The translations under genes and the position numbers were made by a program. Below the pieces are notes generated by a model. That model had not been told where the DNA came from. It made no database searches and saw only the letters and a list, made by a program, of their open reading frames with translations. 64,000 bases of DNA from Geothrix sp. (GTDB lineage Bacteria > Acidobacteriota > Holophagae > Holophagales > Holophagaceae). The number at the start of each line of letters is the position of its first letter. Positions within the stretch are counted from its first letter, which is position 1. This document shows, piece by piece, positions 16,539 to 25,100 of the stretch. The stretch is from contig JAUXSE010000016.1 of assembly GCA_030681515.1 (NCBI GenBank), positions 1 through 64,000 on the forward strand. Reading direction: 5' to 3'.

Positions 16539-16996
16539 CAGAGGACGAAGCGCCGGATGCCGCGATTGGCCATGGGGTAGATTCCGAAGTTAAGAAGAAG
16601 ACCGACTGGTTTATTCGAGAAGCGGAGGTAGCTCAGGATCTGGGCCCTGTGGCTATCCGTGAAGGCCTGAACCACTTTCAATTCTACGACCACCAAATCA
16701 TCCACCAGGAGATCCAGGCGGAAAGCCTGAGGAATCACGAGGCCACGATAGGTCAGGCCGAGTTCGACCTGTCGTTCGACTCGATGCCCTTCCAGGCAAA
16801 GCTCATGGGCCAAGCAGGCTTCATAGGCGGATTCCAACAACCCCGGGCCAAGTGCGCGCTGGACCCGGATCGCGGCGCCAATCACAGCCTCCGTCAATTC
16901 AGCATGGGCACCTCCCGCCCACAAATGTCCTGGAAGGACTTGTTCTGTGTCTTCCCGCTTTTTTCCGTGTATTCCGTGACCAGTTTCTTCATTCAT
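16538..16996 (-). CDS. GxxExxY-family PD-(D/E)xK nuclease-like protein
   Basis: A 152-residue protein of the GxxExxY family (PDDEXK_3). The naming motif is G52-L-L-E55-S-A-Y58, preceded by LTEAVIGAAIRVQRALGPG, and the nuclease-type residues are D95 and E105-L-K107 (FRLDLLVDD...VVVELK). The function of the family is not established. The ATG at 16996 overlaps the hpt stop (ATGA) and the stop overlaps the lptE ATG (TGATG). Residues 6-19 (GHGIHGKKREDTEQ) are encoded by the right inverted arm at 16939-16981, and the stop falls next to the left arm. The gene therefore lies almost exactly inside a 494-bp inverted-repeat element inserted in a housekeeping operon. Confidence 0.9.
   Translation of the reverse strand: MNEETGHGIHGKKREDTEQVLPGHLWAGGAHAELTEAVIGAAIRVQRALGPGLLESAYEACLAHELCLEGHRVERQVELGLTYRGLVIPQAFRLDLLVDDLVVVELKVVQAFTDSHRAQILSYLRFSNKPVGLLLNFGIYPMANRGIRRFVL
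16939..16981 (-). repeat. Right terminal arm of the GxxExxY repeat element
   Basis: On the minus strand this 43-base arm reads GGTCACGGAATACACGGAAA, then AAAGCGGGAAGACACAGAAC. It is the inverted counterpart of 16488-16531, with only a few differences. It is translated as part of the N-terminus of the GxxExxY protein, which explains that protein's odd His/Gly/Lys/Asp start. Confidence 0.85.
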
Positions 16997-17514
16997 GGGT
17001 GGTACACACCGACGTAGGGCAGGTTGCGGAGTTTGCCGTCGAAATCGAGGCCATAGCCGACGACGAAATGATCCTCGATGGTGAAGCCGATGTAGTCCAC
17101 GGGCACCTCGACCTTGCGGCGGCTGGGCTTGTCCAGCAGGGTGCAGATCTTCAGGCTCAGGGGCTCCCGGTCCTTGAGCAGGTTGCGGACCTTGAACAGG
17201 GTGAGACCCGTGTCCACGATATCTTCCACCACCAGGGCATGGCGGCCCTGGATGCTGCGGTCGAGATCCTTGAGGATGTGAACCTCGCCGGTGCTTTCCG
17301 TGCCCCCGCCGTAGCTGGCCACCTGCATGAAGCTCACGTCGAAATCCAGCTCCATGGCCCGCACGAGATCCGCGAAGAAGGGAAACACGCCGTTGAGCAG
17401 GCCCACGATCACGAGATCCTTCCCGGCGTAGTCCTTCGTCAGCTGGGCCCCCAGTTCCCGGACCCGGACCTGGATCTGAGCCTCGGACAAGAGGGGGGTG
17501 ATGCGGTCGCGCAT
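16993..17514 (-). CDS. hpt: Hpt, hypoxanthine phosphoribosyltransferase
   Basis: Salvages hypoxanthine/guanine to IMP/GMP using PRPP. The PRPP-binding loop ALVVEDIVDTGLTLF lies at about residues 95-109, the LVIVGLLNGVFPFFADL loop at 33-49, and VDYIGFTIEDHFVVGYGLDF near 135-154 is the purine-binding segment. 173 residues is normal. It is the first gene of the hpt-GxxExxY-lptE-holA group. A degenerate heptamer run (GAAGACT-like) lies just upstream at 17521-17568. Confidence 0.95.
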   Translation of the reverse strand: MRDRITPLLSEAQIQVRVRELGAQLTKDYAGKDLVIVGLLNGVFPFFADLVRAMELDFDVSFMQVASYGGGTESTGEVHILKDLDRSIQGRHALVVEDIVDTGLTLFKVRNLLKDREPLSLKICTLLDKPSRRKVEVPVDYIGFTIEDHFVVGYGLDFDGKLRNLPYVGVYHP

Positions 17515-17520
17515 GGAATC

Positions 17521-17568
17521 TCCTGAAACCTGGAGCCTGAAGACTGAAGACTGAAAGACTTAAGCCTG
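17521..17568. repeat. Degenerate heptamer repeat before hpt
   Basis: The run contains several imperfect copies of a GAAGACT/GAGCCTG heptamer. It resembles the cleaner GAAGCCY heptamer run at 53562-53611. It occupies the leader of hpt, on the side facing the divergent sigma-factor gene. Confidence 0.5.
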
Positions 17569-17649
17569 ATCCATTCAACCCCAGGAGGCCTGGCCGGGTC
17601 CATCCCATGACGGCGGATTCTTCCTCGATCCCAGCCGCCGGAGTCTAAG

Positions 17650-18297
17650 ATGATGGCTGCTGCCACCTTTTGCGAGCCCCTGATGACCCAGACGGCCTTC
17701 CCGACCGCCGATCGGACCCCCGATCCGGGCTCGCCGTACCACACGCCGGAGGTGCTGGTCTGGGTGGAAGAGGCCCAGCGGGGGGATCAGGGGGCCTTTG
17801 CATCCCTTGTCCGGCTGTTCTCGCGGGATGTCTACGGCAAGGCCTTTTCCATCCTGAAGAACCACCAGGACGCGGACGATGTGGTGCAGGAAACCTTCAT
17901 CCGCGTTTTTCGCGCCCTGCCCGGCTTCCGTTTTGAATCCTCTTTCCGGACCTGGCTCATCACCATCGCCACCCGGCAGGCCTTGAACTACCGGGTGCGG
18001 GTCACCAAGGAGCACGAAAGCCTCGACGGACCCGAAGGCACCCTGGAGCATCCGGCCCTTCGCATCGAGGAGACGCAGATCGCCACCCTGATGGATCAGG
18101 AGGCCCGGCGGCTGCTGCAGGAGGCCCTGCCGAAATTGCCCAAACGCCAGAAGGAAGCTCTTACGCTTAAATTAAAGTATGATTGGAAATATGAACAAAT
18201 AGCCCAAGAAATGGGCACCTCGGTGGGTAGCGTGAAGGCCCACATCTTCCACGCCATCCAGAACCTGACCCGCCATGTGAAAGGAGGCCGGGTATGA
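17650..18297 (+). CDS. ECF-type RNA polymerase sigma factor
   Basis: Alternative sigma factor of the extracytoplasmic-function group. Region 2 reads VYGKAFSILKNHQDADDVVQETFIRVFRALP (split here by family landmarks at residues about 57-90). Region 4 reads LPKLPKRQKEALTLKLKYDW and QIAQEMGTSVGSVKAHIFHA. The start may be 17650 or the ATG at 17683 (MTQTAFP), which gives a more usual N-terminus. The next gene, overlapping by 4 bases, encodes a membrane anti-sigma factor, so activity is likely controlled by envelope stress. Confidence 0.9.
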   Translation: MMAAATFCEPLMTQTAFPTADRTPDPGSPYHTPEVLVWVEEAQRGDQGAFASLVRLFSRDVYGKAFSILKNHQDADDVVQETFIRVFRALPGFRFESSFRTWLITIATRQALNYRVRVTKEHESLDGPEGTLEHPALRIEETQIATLMDQEARRLLQEALPKLPKRQKEALTLKLKYDWKYEQIAQEMGTSVGSVKAHIFHAIQNLTRHVKGGRV

Positions 18298-18800
18298 CCC
18301 CTGCCCTTCTTCCCGTTCCCGAAGCCTGTTCCCGGAACCTCGATTCGGTCCTGAAGGATCCGCTGGATCCCGGGACCGAGGCCGAGATCCACCTGAGGAT
18401 CTGCCGCGCCTGTGCTGAAGCCCGGGTGGCCTTCCTCGCCCAGGAGGACGCCCCCCAGGCCCTGGCTCCGGCGGGCTATTTCGAGCGCCTGCCTGACCGC
18501 GTGCTGCGCAAGCTCCCGGCCCGGCCCAGCCTGCGCCACCGGATGCGCCCCTTCGCCTGGGCCGCAGCCGCCGCCCTGCTCATGGCTGTGGGCACCGGCG
18601 CCTTCTGGGCCGGCCGCGCCAACCGCACGCCCTATGTCGAGGCCACCCTGCCCCGGCAGCCCGAGACCGTGGAAACCAGTGTGTACGACACCCCCTTCCA
18701 TGATCGTGAAGAGGATGCGGCGGAGGTCCAGTCACTCACGCCCGAAGAAATGAAAGCGCTCTTGAAGCGCCTGGATTCCTCCCAGTCCTCCCCGCAGTGA
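18294..18800 (+). CDS. Membrane anti-sigma factor with zinc-finger-like motif
   Basis: A 168-residue protein overlapping the sigma gene (ATGA-type junction). Near residue 32, HLRICRACAEAR gives the H-x3-C-x2-C motif of ZAS-type anti-sigma factors. One membrane span (FAWAAAAALLMAVGTGAFWAG, about residues 82-102) divides a cytoplasmic sigma-binding part from an acidic periplasmic tail. I infer that it holds the upstream sigma factor at the membrane. Confidence 0.8.
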   Translation: MTPALLPVPEACSRNLDSVLKDPLDPGTEAEIHLRICRACAEARVAFLAQEDAPQALAPAGYFERLPDRVLRKLPARPSLRHRMRPFAWAAAAALLMAVGTGAFWAGRANRTPYVEATLPRQPETVETSVYDTPFHDREEDAAEVQSLTPEEMKALLKRLDSSQSSPQ

Positions 18801-18813
18801 TCCCGAGGTGCCT

Positions 18814-19347
18814 ATGTTCCGCCCCATGATGATGATGGCCATCCTTTCCCTCGCGGCCCTGCCCGGCCTCGCCCAGGTTGAAGACGAGCGGCCCCTCGCC
18901 AAGTTCCGCCTGGACCATCTGCAGCAGTCCATCGGGCTGCCCGAGGACCAGGCCCGGGCCGTGGTGGATCGCTGGTCCCGCTACGACCGCGAGCAGTTCG
19001 AGAAGACCCAGGCGATCCAGCAGATCCGCCGGAAGTTCAACGACATCCTGCTGGGTCCCGGGGGCGAGGAGGAGAAGAATGCCAAGGTGCGGCCCCTCCT
19101 CGATCAGTTCGTGGATCTGCGGCGCCAGCAGGCGGATCTCAAGTTCCGCTTCGAGGACGATATCCGAGGCAAGCTGAGCCCCGCCCAGCAGGTCCGCCTC
19201 ATCGTCCAGGTGGAGGATATGCAGCGGCGGGTGGCGGATGCCCTCCGGCAGGGCGGGATCGCGAACCGGCCCGGTGTGGGCCTCCGCCCTGGCGTGGGCC
19301 TCCGCCCGGGGGGCATGGGGGGCGATATGCGGCGGGGAGGCCGTTAG
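18814..19347 (+). CDS. Periplasmic CpxP/Spy-like stress protein
   Basis: The ATG at 18814 has GAGGTG upstream and yields a signal peptide MFRPMMMMAILSLAALPGLAQ. The mature part is helical and charged: IGLPEDQARAVVDRWSRYDRE, RRKFNDILLG, RRQQADLKFRFEDDIRGKLSPAQQVRL. This resembles CpxP/Spy/ZraP-type periplasmic chaperone-sensors with an LTxxQ-like LSPAQQ motif. The tail contains two copies of RPGVGL and is Gly/Arg-rich. It probably reports envelope state to the upstream sigma/anti-sigma pair. Confidence 0.68.
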   Translation: MFRPMMMMAILSLAALPGLAQVEDERPLAKFRLDHLQQSIGLPEDQARAVVDRWSRYDREQFEKTQAIQQIRRKFNDILLGPGGEEEKNAKVRPLLDQFVDLRRQQADLKFRFEDDIRGKLSPAQQVRLIVQVEDMQRRVADALRQGGIANRPGVGLRPGVGLRPGGMGGDMRRGGR

Positions 19348-19569
19348 CTAGTGGTGCCCGCCAGAAATAGTTGAATCTACCCGAACGATCGTGGGCACCA
19401 CGTGGCGGGGGTTTGGGGGCACGGCAGTGCCCCCAAAGGGGTGACAGCATGGACGCGCATGCGCGGCCATGCGCCAGAGGGGCTTTGCCCCGATGGAAGT
19501 GCACACCGCCTTCTCGATCATTGGTACAAATTTTTCAGGCGGGGTGCACTAGGGGGCAGAGGCTGCAGA
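19348..19569. other. Intergenic cluster of hairpins (possible structured RNA or decayed element)
   Basis: Between two convergent genes this stretch holds five inverted repeats: GTGGTGCCC/GGGCACCAC (about 19352 and 19393); an 11-bp perfect hairpin at 19412-19437 (TTTGGGGGCAC, loop GGCA); GCGCATG/CATGCGC near 19456-19475; GGGGC-TTT-GCCCC near 19478; and a 13-bp nearly perfect pair at about 19497 and 19538 (AGTGCAC...). No protein is supportable. One or more may act as terminators for the two flanking genes. Confidence 0.5.
19412..19437. terminator. Strong 11-bp hairpin between convergent genes
   Basis: A perfect stem of TTTGGGGGCAC and GTGCCCCCAAA with a GGCA loop. The flanking TTT/AAA within the stem would give a short U-run in either direction, so it can act as a bidirectional terminator for the CpxP-like gene and the RNase J gene. 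Confidence 0.5.
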
Positions 19570-21342
19570 TCAGAGCGCCGGGGCCTCCAGGATCACGGGG
19601 ATGACCAGGGGCCGGGTCTGGGTCGTCTTGCGGATGATGCGCCGCAGGGCGAGGCGCAGGGTATCCCGCAGGGCCGCCCCGTCCTTGCGGACCGCCGGCG
19701 GCGCTTCTTCGTAGGCCTTGCGGGCCACCCCCGCCAGCAATTCGGCATAGGCCTCGTCATCGGACAGCATCACGAAGCCGCGGCTGAGGATGGTGGGCTG
19801 CGCGGCCAGATCGCCGGTCTGCGGATCCACCAGCAGCGTTGCGAAGACCACGCCGTCCTCCTGGAGGATGAGGCGGTCCTGCACCACGCGGGCATCCACC
19901 ATGTGATCCACGCCCTGGTCCACGAAGCACTTGCCCACGGGCACCGCGCCCGGCATGTCCACCCGGCCATCCTCGAACAGGCGCAGGCAGAGTCCGCCAT
20001 CCAGCATCGAGATGCGCTCCGGGGGCCAGCCCAGCGAGGCCGCCAGCTTGCCGTGGGCCCGCAGGTTCCGGTAGGTGCCATGCACGGGCACCATCTGCTC
20101 GGGCCGCACGGCGCGGATGAGATCGCCCAGTTCGTCGCGGCTACCGTGGCCCGAGGCGTGGACGGAGCCGAGTCCCTCCAGCGACGTTTCCGCCCCCAGC
20201 CGCTCCGCCGCATCCAGCATCCGCGAGATGGACACCTCGTTGCCGGGAATGGCCCGGGCGCTCACCACCAGCCGGTCGCCGGGCTCCATCCGAAGGCCCT
20301 TCACCTCCCGCCGGAGCAGCCGCGCCAGCCCGCTCATGGGTTCGCCCTGGCTGCCGGTGCAGAGCACGAGCAGTTCGCCGGGATCGTACATCTGGGCGTC
20401 CTTGGCATCTATCAGGATGTCGTCCGGCAGGGATAACTTTTTGAGGGACCGCGCCAGCGTGAGGTTGCGGTCGAGGCTGCGCCCCAGCAGCACCACCCGG
20501 CGATGGAATTCATAGGCCAGGTCCACCAGCGTCTGGAGGCGGTGGATGTTCGAGCTGAAGGTGGTGACGAAGAGGCGGCCCTTCGTCTGCCCGAAGGCCG
20601 CCTCCAGGCCTTCGCGGCAGACGGATTCCGATGGCGAACGCCCCGGCCGGCCGATATTGGTGGAATCCGCCATGAGCAGCCGCACCCCGGTGTCGCCCAG
20701 GGCCTGCAGGCGCTCCATGCCCGTGAGGCGGCCGTCCAGGGGCTCCGGATCAATCTTGAAGTCCCCCGAGTGCACCAGCACACCCTGGGGCGTATGCAGG
20801 ACCAGGGCGCAGGCATCGGGGATGCTGTGGGTGACGGGAATCCACTCGGCCTCGATCTCGCCATCCCCGACTTTCACGCGGCCGTAGTCCCGCACGGGGT
20901 GGAGGAGGCTCAGATCCAGGCCATGCTCCCGCAGCTTGCCTTCCACCAGGCCCAGGGTGAACGCGGTGCCGTACACGGGCACCGGCCAGCGGCGGAGAAA
21001 GAAGGGCAGCGCGCCGATGTGGTCCTCGTGGCCATGGGTGAGCAGCACCGCCTGGACGCGGTCCGCGAAGGACTCGAGGTACGCGAAGTCCGGCACGATG
21101 GAATCAATGCCCGGCTGGTCATCCGAGGGAAAGAGCTGGCCGCAATCCACCAGGAAAAGGCTGCGGGCGCTGTGCACCACCAGGGCGTTCATGCCGAACT
21201 CGCCGAGCCCGCCAATGGGGATCAGCCGCAGCTCGCCGGCGGCGGGGGCTTCGATCCAGCTTTCAAATTCAGGCGCAATGGGAACTACGATGGGAACACC
21301 TCCGGGTGATGGTTCATGAGTTGACGCGTGGCAGTCAGCCAC
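19570..21342 (-). CDS. rnj: Ribonuclease J
   Basis: 5'-3' exo/endo-ribonuclease of the metallo-beta-lactamase/beta-CASP group. The metal-binding motif LTHGHEDHIGALPFFL is at about residue 100. Other segments are HSIPDACALVLHTPQGVLVHSGDFK, ADSTNIGRPGRSPSE, CTGSQGEPMSGLARL and VPVHGTYRNLRAH. 590 residues fits. The ATG at 21342 would overlap ksgA by 57 bases. A GGAGGTG at about 21296 suggests a later start, but no ATG or GTG follows it in frame, so the long start is kept with doubt. Confidence 0.93.
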   Translation of the reverse strand: MADCHASTHEPSPGGVPIVVPIAPEFESWIEAPAAGELRLIPIGGLGEFGMNALVVHSARSLFLVDCGQLFPSDDQPGIDSIVPDFAYLESFADRVQAVLLTHGHEDHIGALPFFLRRWPVPVYGTAFTLGLVEGKLREHGLDLSLLHPVRDYGRVKVGDGEIEAEWIPVTHSIPDACALVLHTPQGVLVHSGDFKIDPEPLDGRLTGMERLQALGDTGVRLLMADSTNIGRPGRSPSESVCREGLEAAFGQTKGRLFVTTFSSNIHRLQTLVDLAYEFHRRVVLLGRSLDRNLTLARSLKKLSLPDDILIDAKDAQMYDPGELLVLCTGSQGEPMSGLARLLRREVKGLRMEPGDRLVVSARAIPGNEVSISRMLDAAERLGAETSLEGLGSVHASGHGSRDELGDLIRAVRPEQMVPVHGTYRNLRAHGKLAASLGWPPERISMLDGGLCLRLFEDGRVDMPGAVPVGKCFVDQGVDHMVDARVVQDRLILQEDGVVFATLLVDPQTGDLAAQPTILSRGFVMLSDDEAYAELLAGVARKAYEEAPPAVRKDGAALRDTLRLALRRIIRKTTQTRPLVIPVILEAPAL

Positions 21343-22109
21343 GCCGCAGGCGTGATCACTTCAGCGCGAAGCGCTGAAGCAAGTCCGATCTCTGTCAAAA
21401 TCTCCGCCGACAAAACCCCCTGCCAGTTGTTCGCCAGGGTCTTGCGGCGGTGGGCGAAGGCGCGGTGCAGCACGGTGAGCAGGGCCTTCCGTTCGGCCAG
21501 GCTGGGCGCATCCCCCCAGGGCTCGAACTGCACCACGGCGGAATCCACCTTGGGCGCGGGACGGAAGGAGCCGGGGCCCAGCTTCACCAGCCGCGTCAGC
21601 CGCGCGCAGAGCTGGGCCAGCACCGACAGCGGCCCATAGGCCTTGGTGCCGGGCACGCCCATGAGCTTCTGGGCCACCTCCAGCTGGAACATGAGCACCA
21701 TGCGGTTCCAGGGGATGTCCTCGGTGAGCAGCCGGGCCAGGATGGGCGTGGCGGCGTTGTAGGGCAGATTCCCCACCACGGACCAGGGCTCCCCCTGCGG
21801 CAGGGGAATCCGCACGGCATCCCCCTGCAGCAGGTGGAAATGCCCGGCCGTGGCAAAGCGGTTCCGGAGCAGCTCGCAGGCCTCGGGATCCAGATCCACC
21901 GCCCAGAGTGGCCGGCCATCCGCCAGCAGGCGTTCCGTGAGCACCCCCGGCCCGGGGCCGATCTCCAGGATCCGCGCCGCCCCCGGCGCCAAGGTCGCTC
22001 CCACGATGGTGGCGATGGCCCCCTCGTTCACCAGGAAGTTCTGGCCGAAGGCCTTCTTGGGGCGAAGGCGGGCAAGGGTTGAAGGATCCGACACCCCCCA
22101 GCGTACCAT
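21285..22109 (-). CDS. rsmA: KsgA/RsmA, 16S rRNA dimethyladenosine transferase
   Basis: Dimethylates two adjacent adenosines near the 3' end of 16S rRNA. KKAFGQNFLVNEGAI is at about residue 18, EIGPGPGVLTERLL is the SAM loop, and VVGNLPYNAATPIL is the catalytic NLPY segment. SFRPAPKVDSAVVQF completes the signature. 274 residues is normal. At the DNA level the last 50 bases contain two back-to-back perfect hairpins (21326-21344 and 21359-21379) without breaking the frame. The gene overlaps the RNase J start. Confidence 0.95.
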   Translation of the reverse strand: MVRWGVSDPSTLARLRPKKAFGQNFLVNEGAIATIVGATLAPGAARILEIGPGPGVLTERLLADGRPLWAVDLDPEACELLRNRFATAGHFHLLQGDAVRIPLPQGEPWSVVGNLPYNAATPILARLLTEDIPWNRMVLMFQLEVAQKLMGVPGTKAYGPLSVLAQLCARLTRLVKLGPGSFRPAPKVDSAVVQFEPWGDAPSLAERKALLTVLHRAFAHRRKTLANNWQGVLSAEILTEIGLASALRAEVITPAAWLTATRQLMNHHPEVFPS

Positions 22110-22182
22110 CCTCCGGCCACCCCCATGAAAATGGGGCCCTTTCGGGCCCCATGGAAGGGTCTAAGGCTGGTGATGCTTCGGA

Positions 22183-25100
22183 TCAATGCACCGTTCGCCA
22201 GACCCGGGGCTTGGGGAACCGCTGGGTGGCCGAGCCCTGGATCGTGGTGATGCCCATGGTGGTGGCACTCTGACCCACCTGGGGGTTGACCACGGGGATC
22301 GCGCCGACCTGAAGCACCGCCCGGGTTCCGATGGCGAAGAAATCGGAGGCCACCCCGGACCAGGTGTATTTCAGGCCACTGGTGGAGACCAGCCCGGCCC
22401 GGGTGTCCGTGACGAGCGGGTTCATCACATTGGTCGTGAGGTAGCTGTAGGTGTTGCCCGTGCCGCCCGTGCAGGGGTCGGCGGTCGCAGGGGTGAAATA
22501 CGCGTAGAACAGGCTGTTGGCGACCACCAGCGGAGGGTTAATGCCCTTGGGAATGAAGCCGTCGGCGGTGATCGAGGGGAAGTTGAGGTAGTAGCCGAAG
22601 GCCGGGGTAAGCGGGGCCGGCGGCGTGCCCGAGTAGGGGGCGAGGTAGTAGTTCGGGCACCCGGGCGTGATCGAACCGAACACTAGGTCCGAGCAGGCGT
22701 TGACCGGCGTGGCACTGACGATGTTGGCGGAGAAGTTCTTCAGGTCCAGGTTCTTGATGCCCGCGTCAGGGCCCGTGACCGTATCGAAACCCCAGGCCCG
22801 GCTATCCTGGCGATCGAACACCACGGTCAGGCGGTGGTTCACGGGCGCCGGATTGGTGGCGGCGTCGTATTCCCGGTCCAGGGGGTTGTTCCGGTCGCCG
22901 CTGACCACGGCGATGCCCGCGGCGGCGGGAGCGGCTGACCCGGGCTTGCCGACACCAGGGAAGGAACCCACCCGGAACGGGGCCGGCAGGGTGGTGTACC
23001 GGGCGCCCTTGGCGACGATGTCGTCATCCTGGTAGACCTTCCGGATCGTCCAATCCGTGATCTGGGAGGTATCCACGCGGAAATCCACGTAGGGGGCGTT
23101 CGGGGATACGGCCTTGGAACCCCAGGCCCAGAGTCCCCCCTTGTAGTCCATGAAGTACGCCCGCTGGGCCATGCCGGAATTGACGACGAATTCGAAGGGA
23201 ACCACGCCTGCGCCGATGGGGCCGATGGTCGCGCCGCCGAGGGTGGGGTCCGTCAAGTTCGACGCGGCCAGCACCTCGCCGGAGTACACATCCAGGGCCA
23301 TCACGGAACGGCCGAGCTTGGCATTGGCGAAGTTGACCTCGATTTCAGGCACGCTGAAGCCGCCCCCGAGGAAAACCGCATCCCGGATGACGCTGTTGAA
23401 CTGGATGCGGCCGAAGGCCGGCGTGCAGGACGAGAAGCCCCACTTCCCGAGAAGGTCGGAAACCGTGGCCAAGGTGGGTCCTCCCGCGACGATCCGATCC
23501 GCCGGAAGGGTGGCCGCCTCGTCGGGAACCATGGACCACTTCAGGGCCGGGACGAAGGGATCGTGGATATCCAGGGCGTAGTAGCTCCGTCCGCCCTTCC
23601 GCAACCCGAACACGGCCACGGCCCGTTCCGTGGCGTCCACCAGGCCATTCCCGGCCCCTCCGGTGATGGGGGGGAGATCCAGATGGTAGATGCCGGAGGT
23701 GCCATCCACCATGAACCGGTGGGGGTTGTTGGCCACGGTCATGTAGTTCAGGTTGGCAAGGAGATCCGTGGGCATGAAGCTCCACAGTTCCTCCACATCG
23801 CCCTTGACGATATTCCAGGGCACGCCGTTCGCATCCACCACGGGAATCTTCAGGGTGACTTCCCCGAAGGCGTGGAGCCACCCCTGGTTGGTCCCCACCA
23901 CGAGCAGCCGGAACCGGTTCGCGCCGGCGACCGCCGATACCATGGCGGTCAGCCGGGGGTAGGCAGCGAGCTTGTCCTTCACATCGTTCCAGTTGAACTC
24001 GATGGCGGCGGGAGCGGAATTGATGACATCGCCCATGATGTTCAGGCGGTTGGCCGTGGGGCGCCCATCGGCGCCCGGCTTGGTGAGATCCCCCCCGGCG
24101 GCGAACTGGACCACATGCTGCTTGTCTATCAGGTTCGTCAGGGAGGTCGCCACAAACTTCTGCAGCCCGGTGGCGGGATCCGTGAATTCAGTTCCGATGT
24201 CCGTGAAGGGTTTCAGCACCGTGGCGCCGGGGAGGCGGGTGTACAGCTTCCGGGCGCTCCACAGGCGCGCGTTGAGCAGAGCATCCTTGGCGGACCACTG
24301 GGCGGTGGTTTCGTCCGTGGTGGTGGTGACATTGCCGGTCTTGTCAATGATCACGGTCTGGCCGCTCACTTCGCGGGTGCCGAACATGAGCACATCGCCC
24401 GGCCAGACGGCGCCACCGGCAGAGGGGGGCTGGAACTTGCCCAGGTAGATCTGGCTTCCGAAACTGGCCCCCACGAAGGGGAGGTTGGGATTGGACGTGG
24501 CGTTCACATTCGAGGCCAGCGACAGCTCGTAGAAGGCCGCGTCCAGGCTCTTGGTGAGCTTGTCGGGATCGGTGGCGTCAAAGAAGTAGGTCGAGCTGGG
24601 GGTCTTCCCCTTGCTGGGATCGGTGGGATCATTCAGGGTGAACTCGGTCAGGGTGGACACATCCCAGGTCTTGCGCGCGGGGTCGCCGAAGGCCGCGGCC
24701 AGGAAGAGGCGGCGTTTGGGGTGGGTGGAAATCGTCGCCACGCCCGTGAGGCTCACGCCAATGGTCATGGTGGTGATCGGACGGGGCTTGGTGAAGGTCA
24801 CCTTTTCGGTTCCCGCACCCCGGCTGCGGATCCAGAAGGGGATCCAGTCCGAGGGCTTCCAGGTGGAAGGCGTGGTCGGGTAGGTCTGGGTCGTGGTGGG
24901 ATAGATCGGTGCGGTCCAGCCGCCGTTATCCGTTTCGCCCCCGTGGGCCGCCAGGGCCGCCAGATTGATGACATTGAAGTAGGGGGTGCCATTGGTGGTA
25001 TCAATGCGGGTCTTGTTGGCCGCGAAGAAGGCATTGCCTGTGTTGGCCGTACCGTACGTCGCCACGGCGGGGGAGGGCTCAAGGCCCACATAGGGCGTAT

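Noticed and set aside
16997-17608. Upstream extension of the GxxExxY frame to 356 residues
   Set aside because: The extension runs antisense-frame through hpt coding sequence; the ATG at 16996 overlaps the hpt stop and starts the recognised family region.
21326-21379. Two hairpins at the end of ksgA as an inserted repeat
   Set aside because: The protein sequence across them is consistent with a normal KsgA C-terminus, so insertion is not supported.
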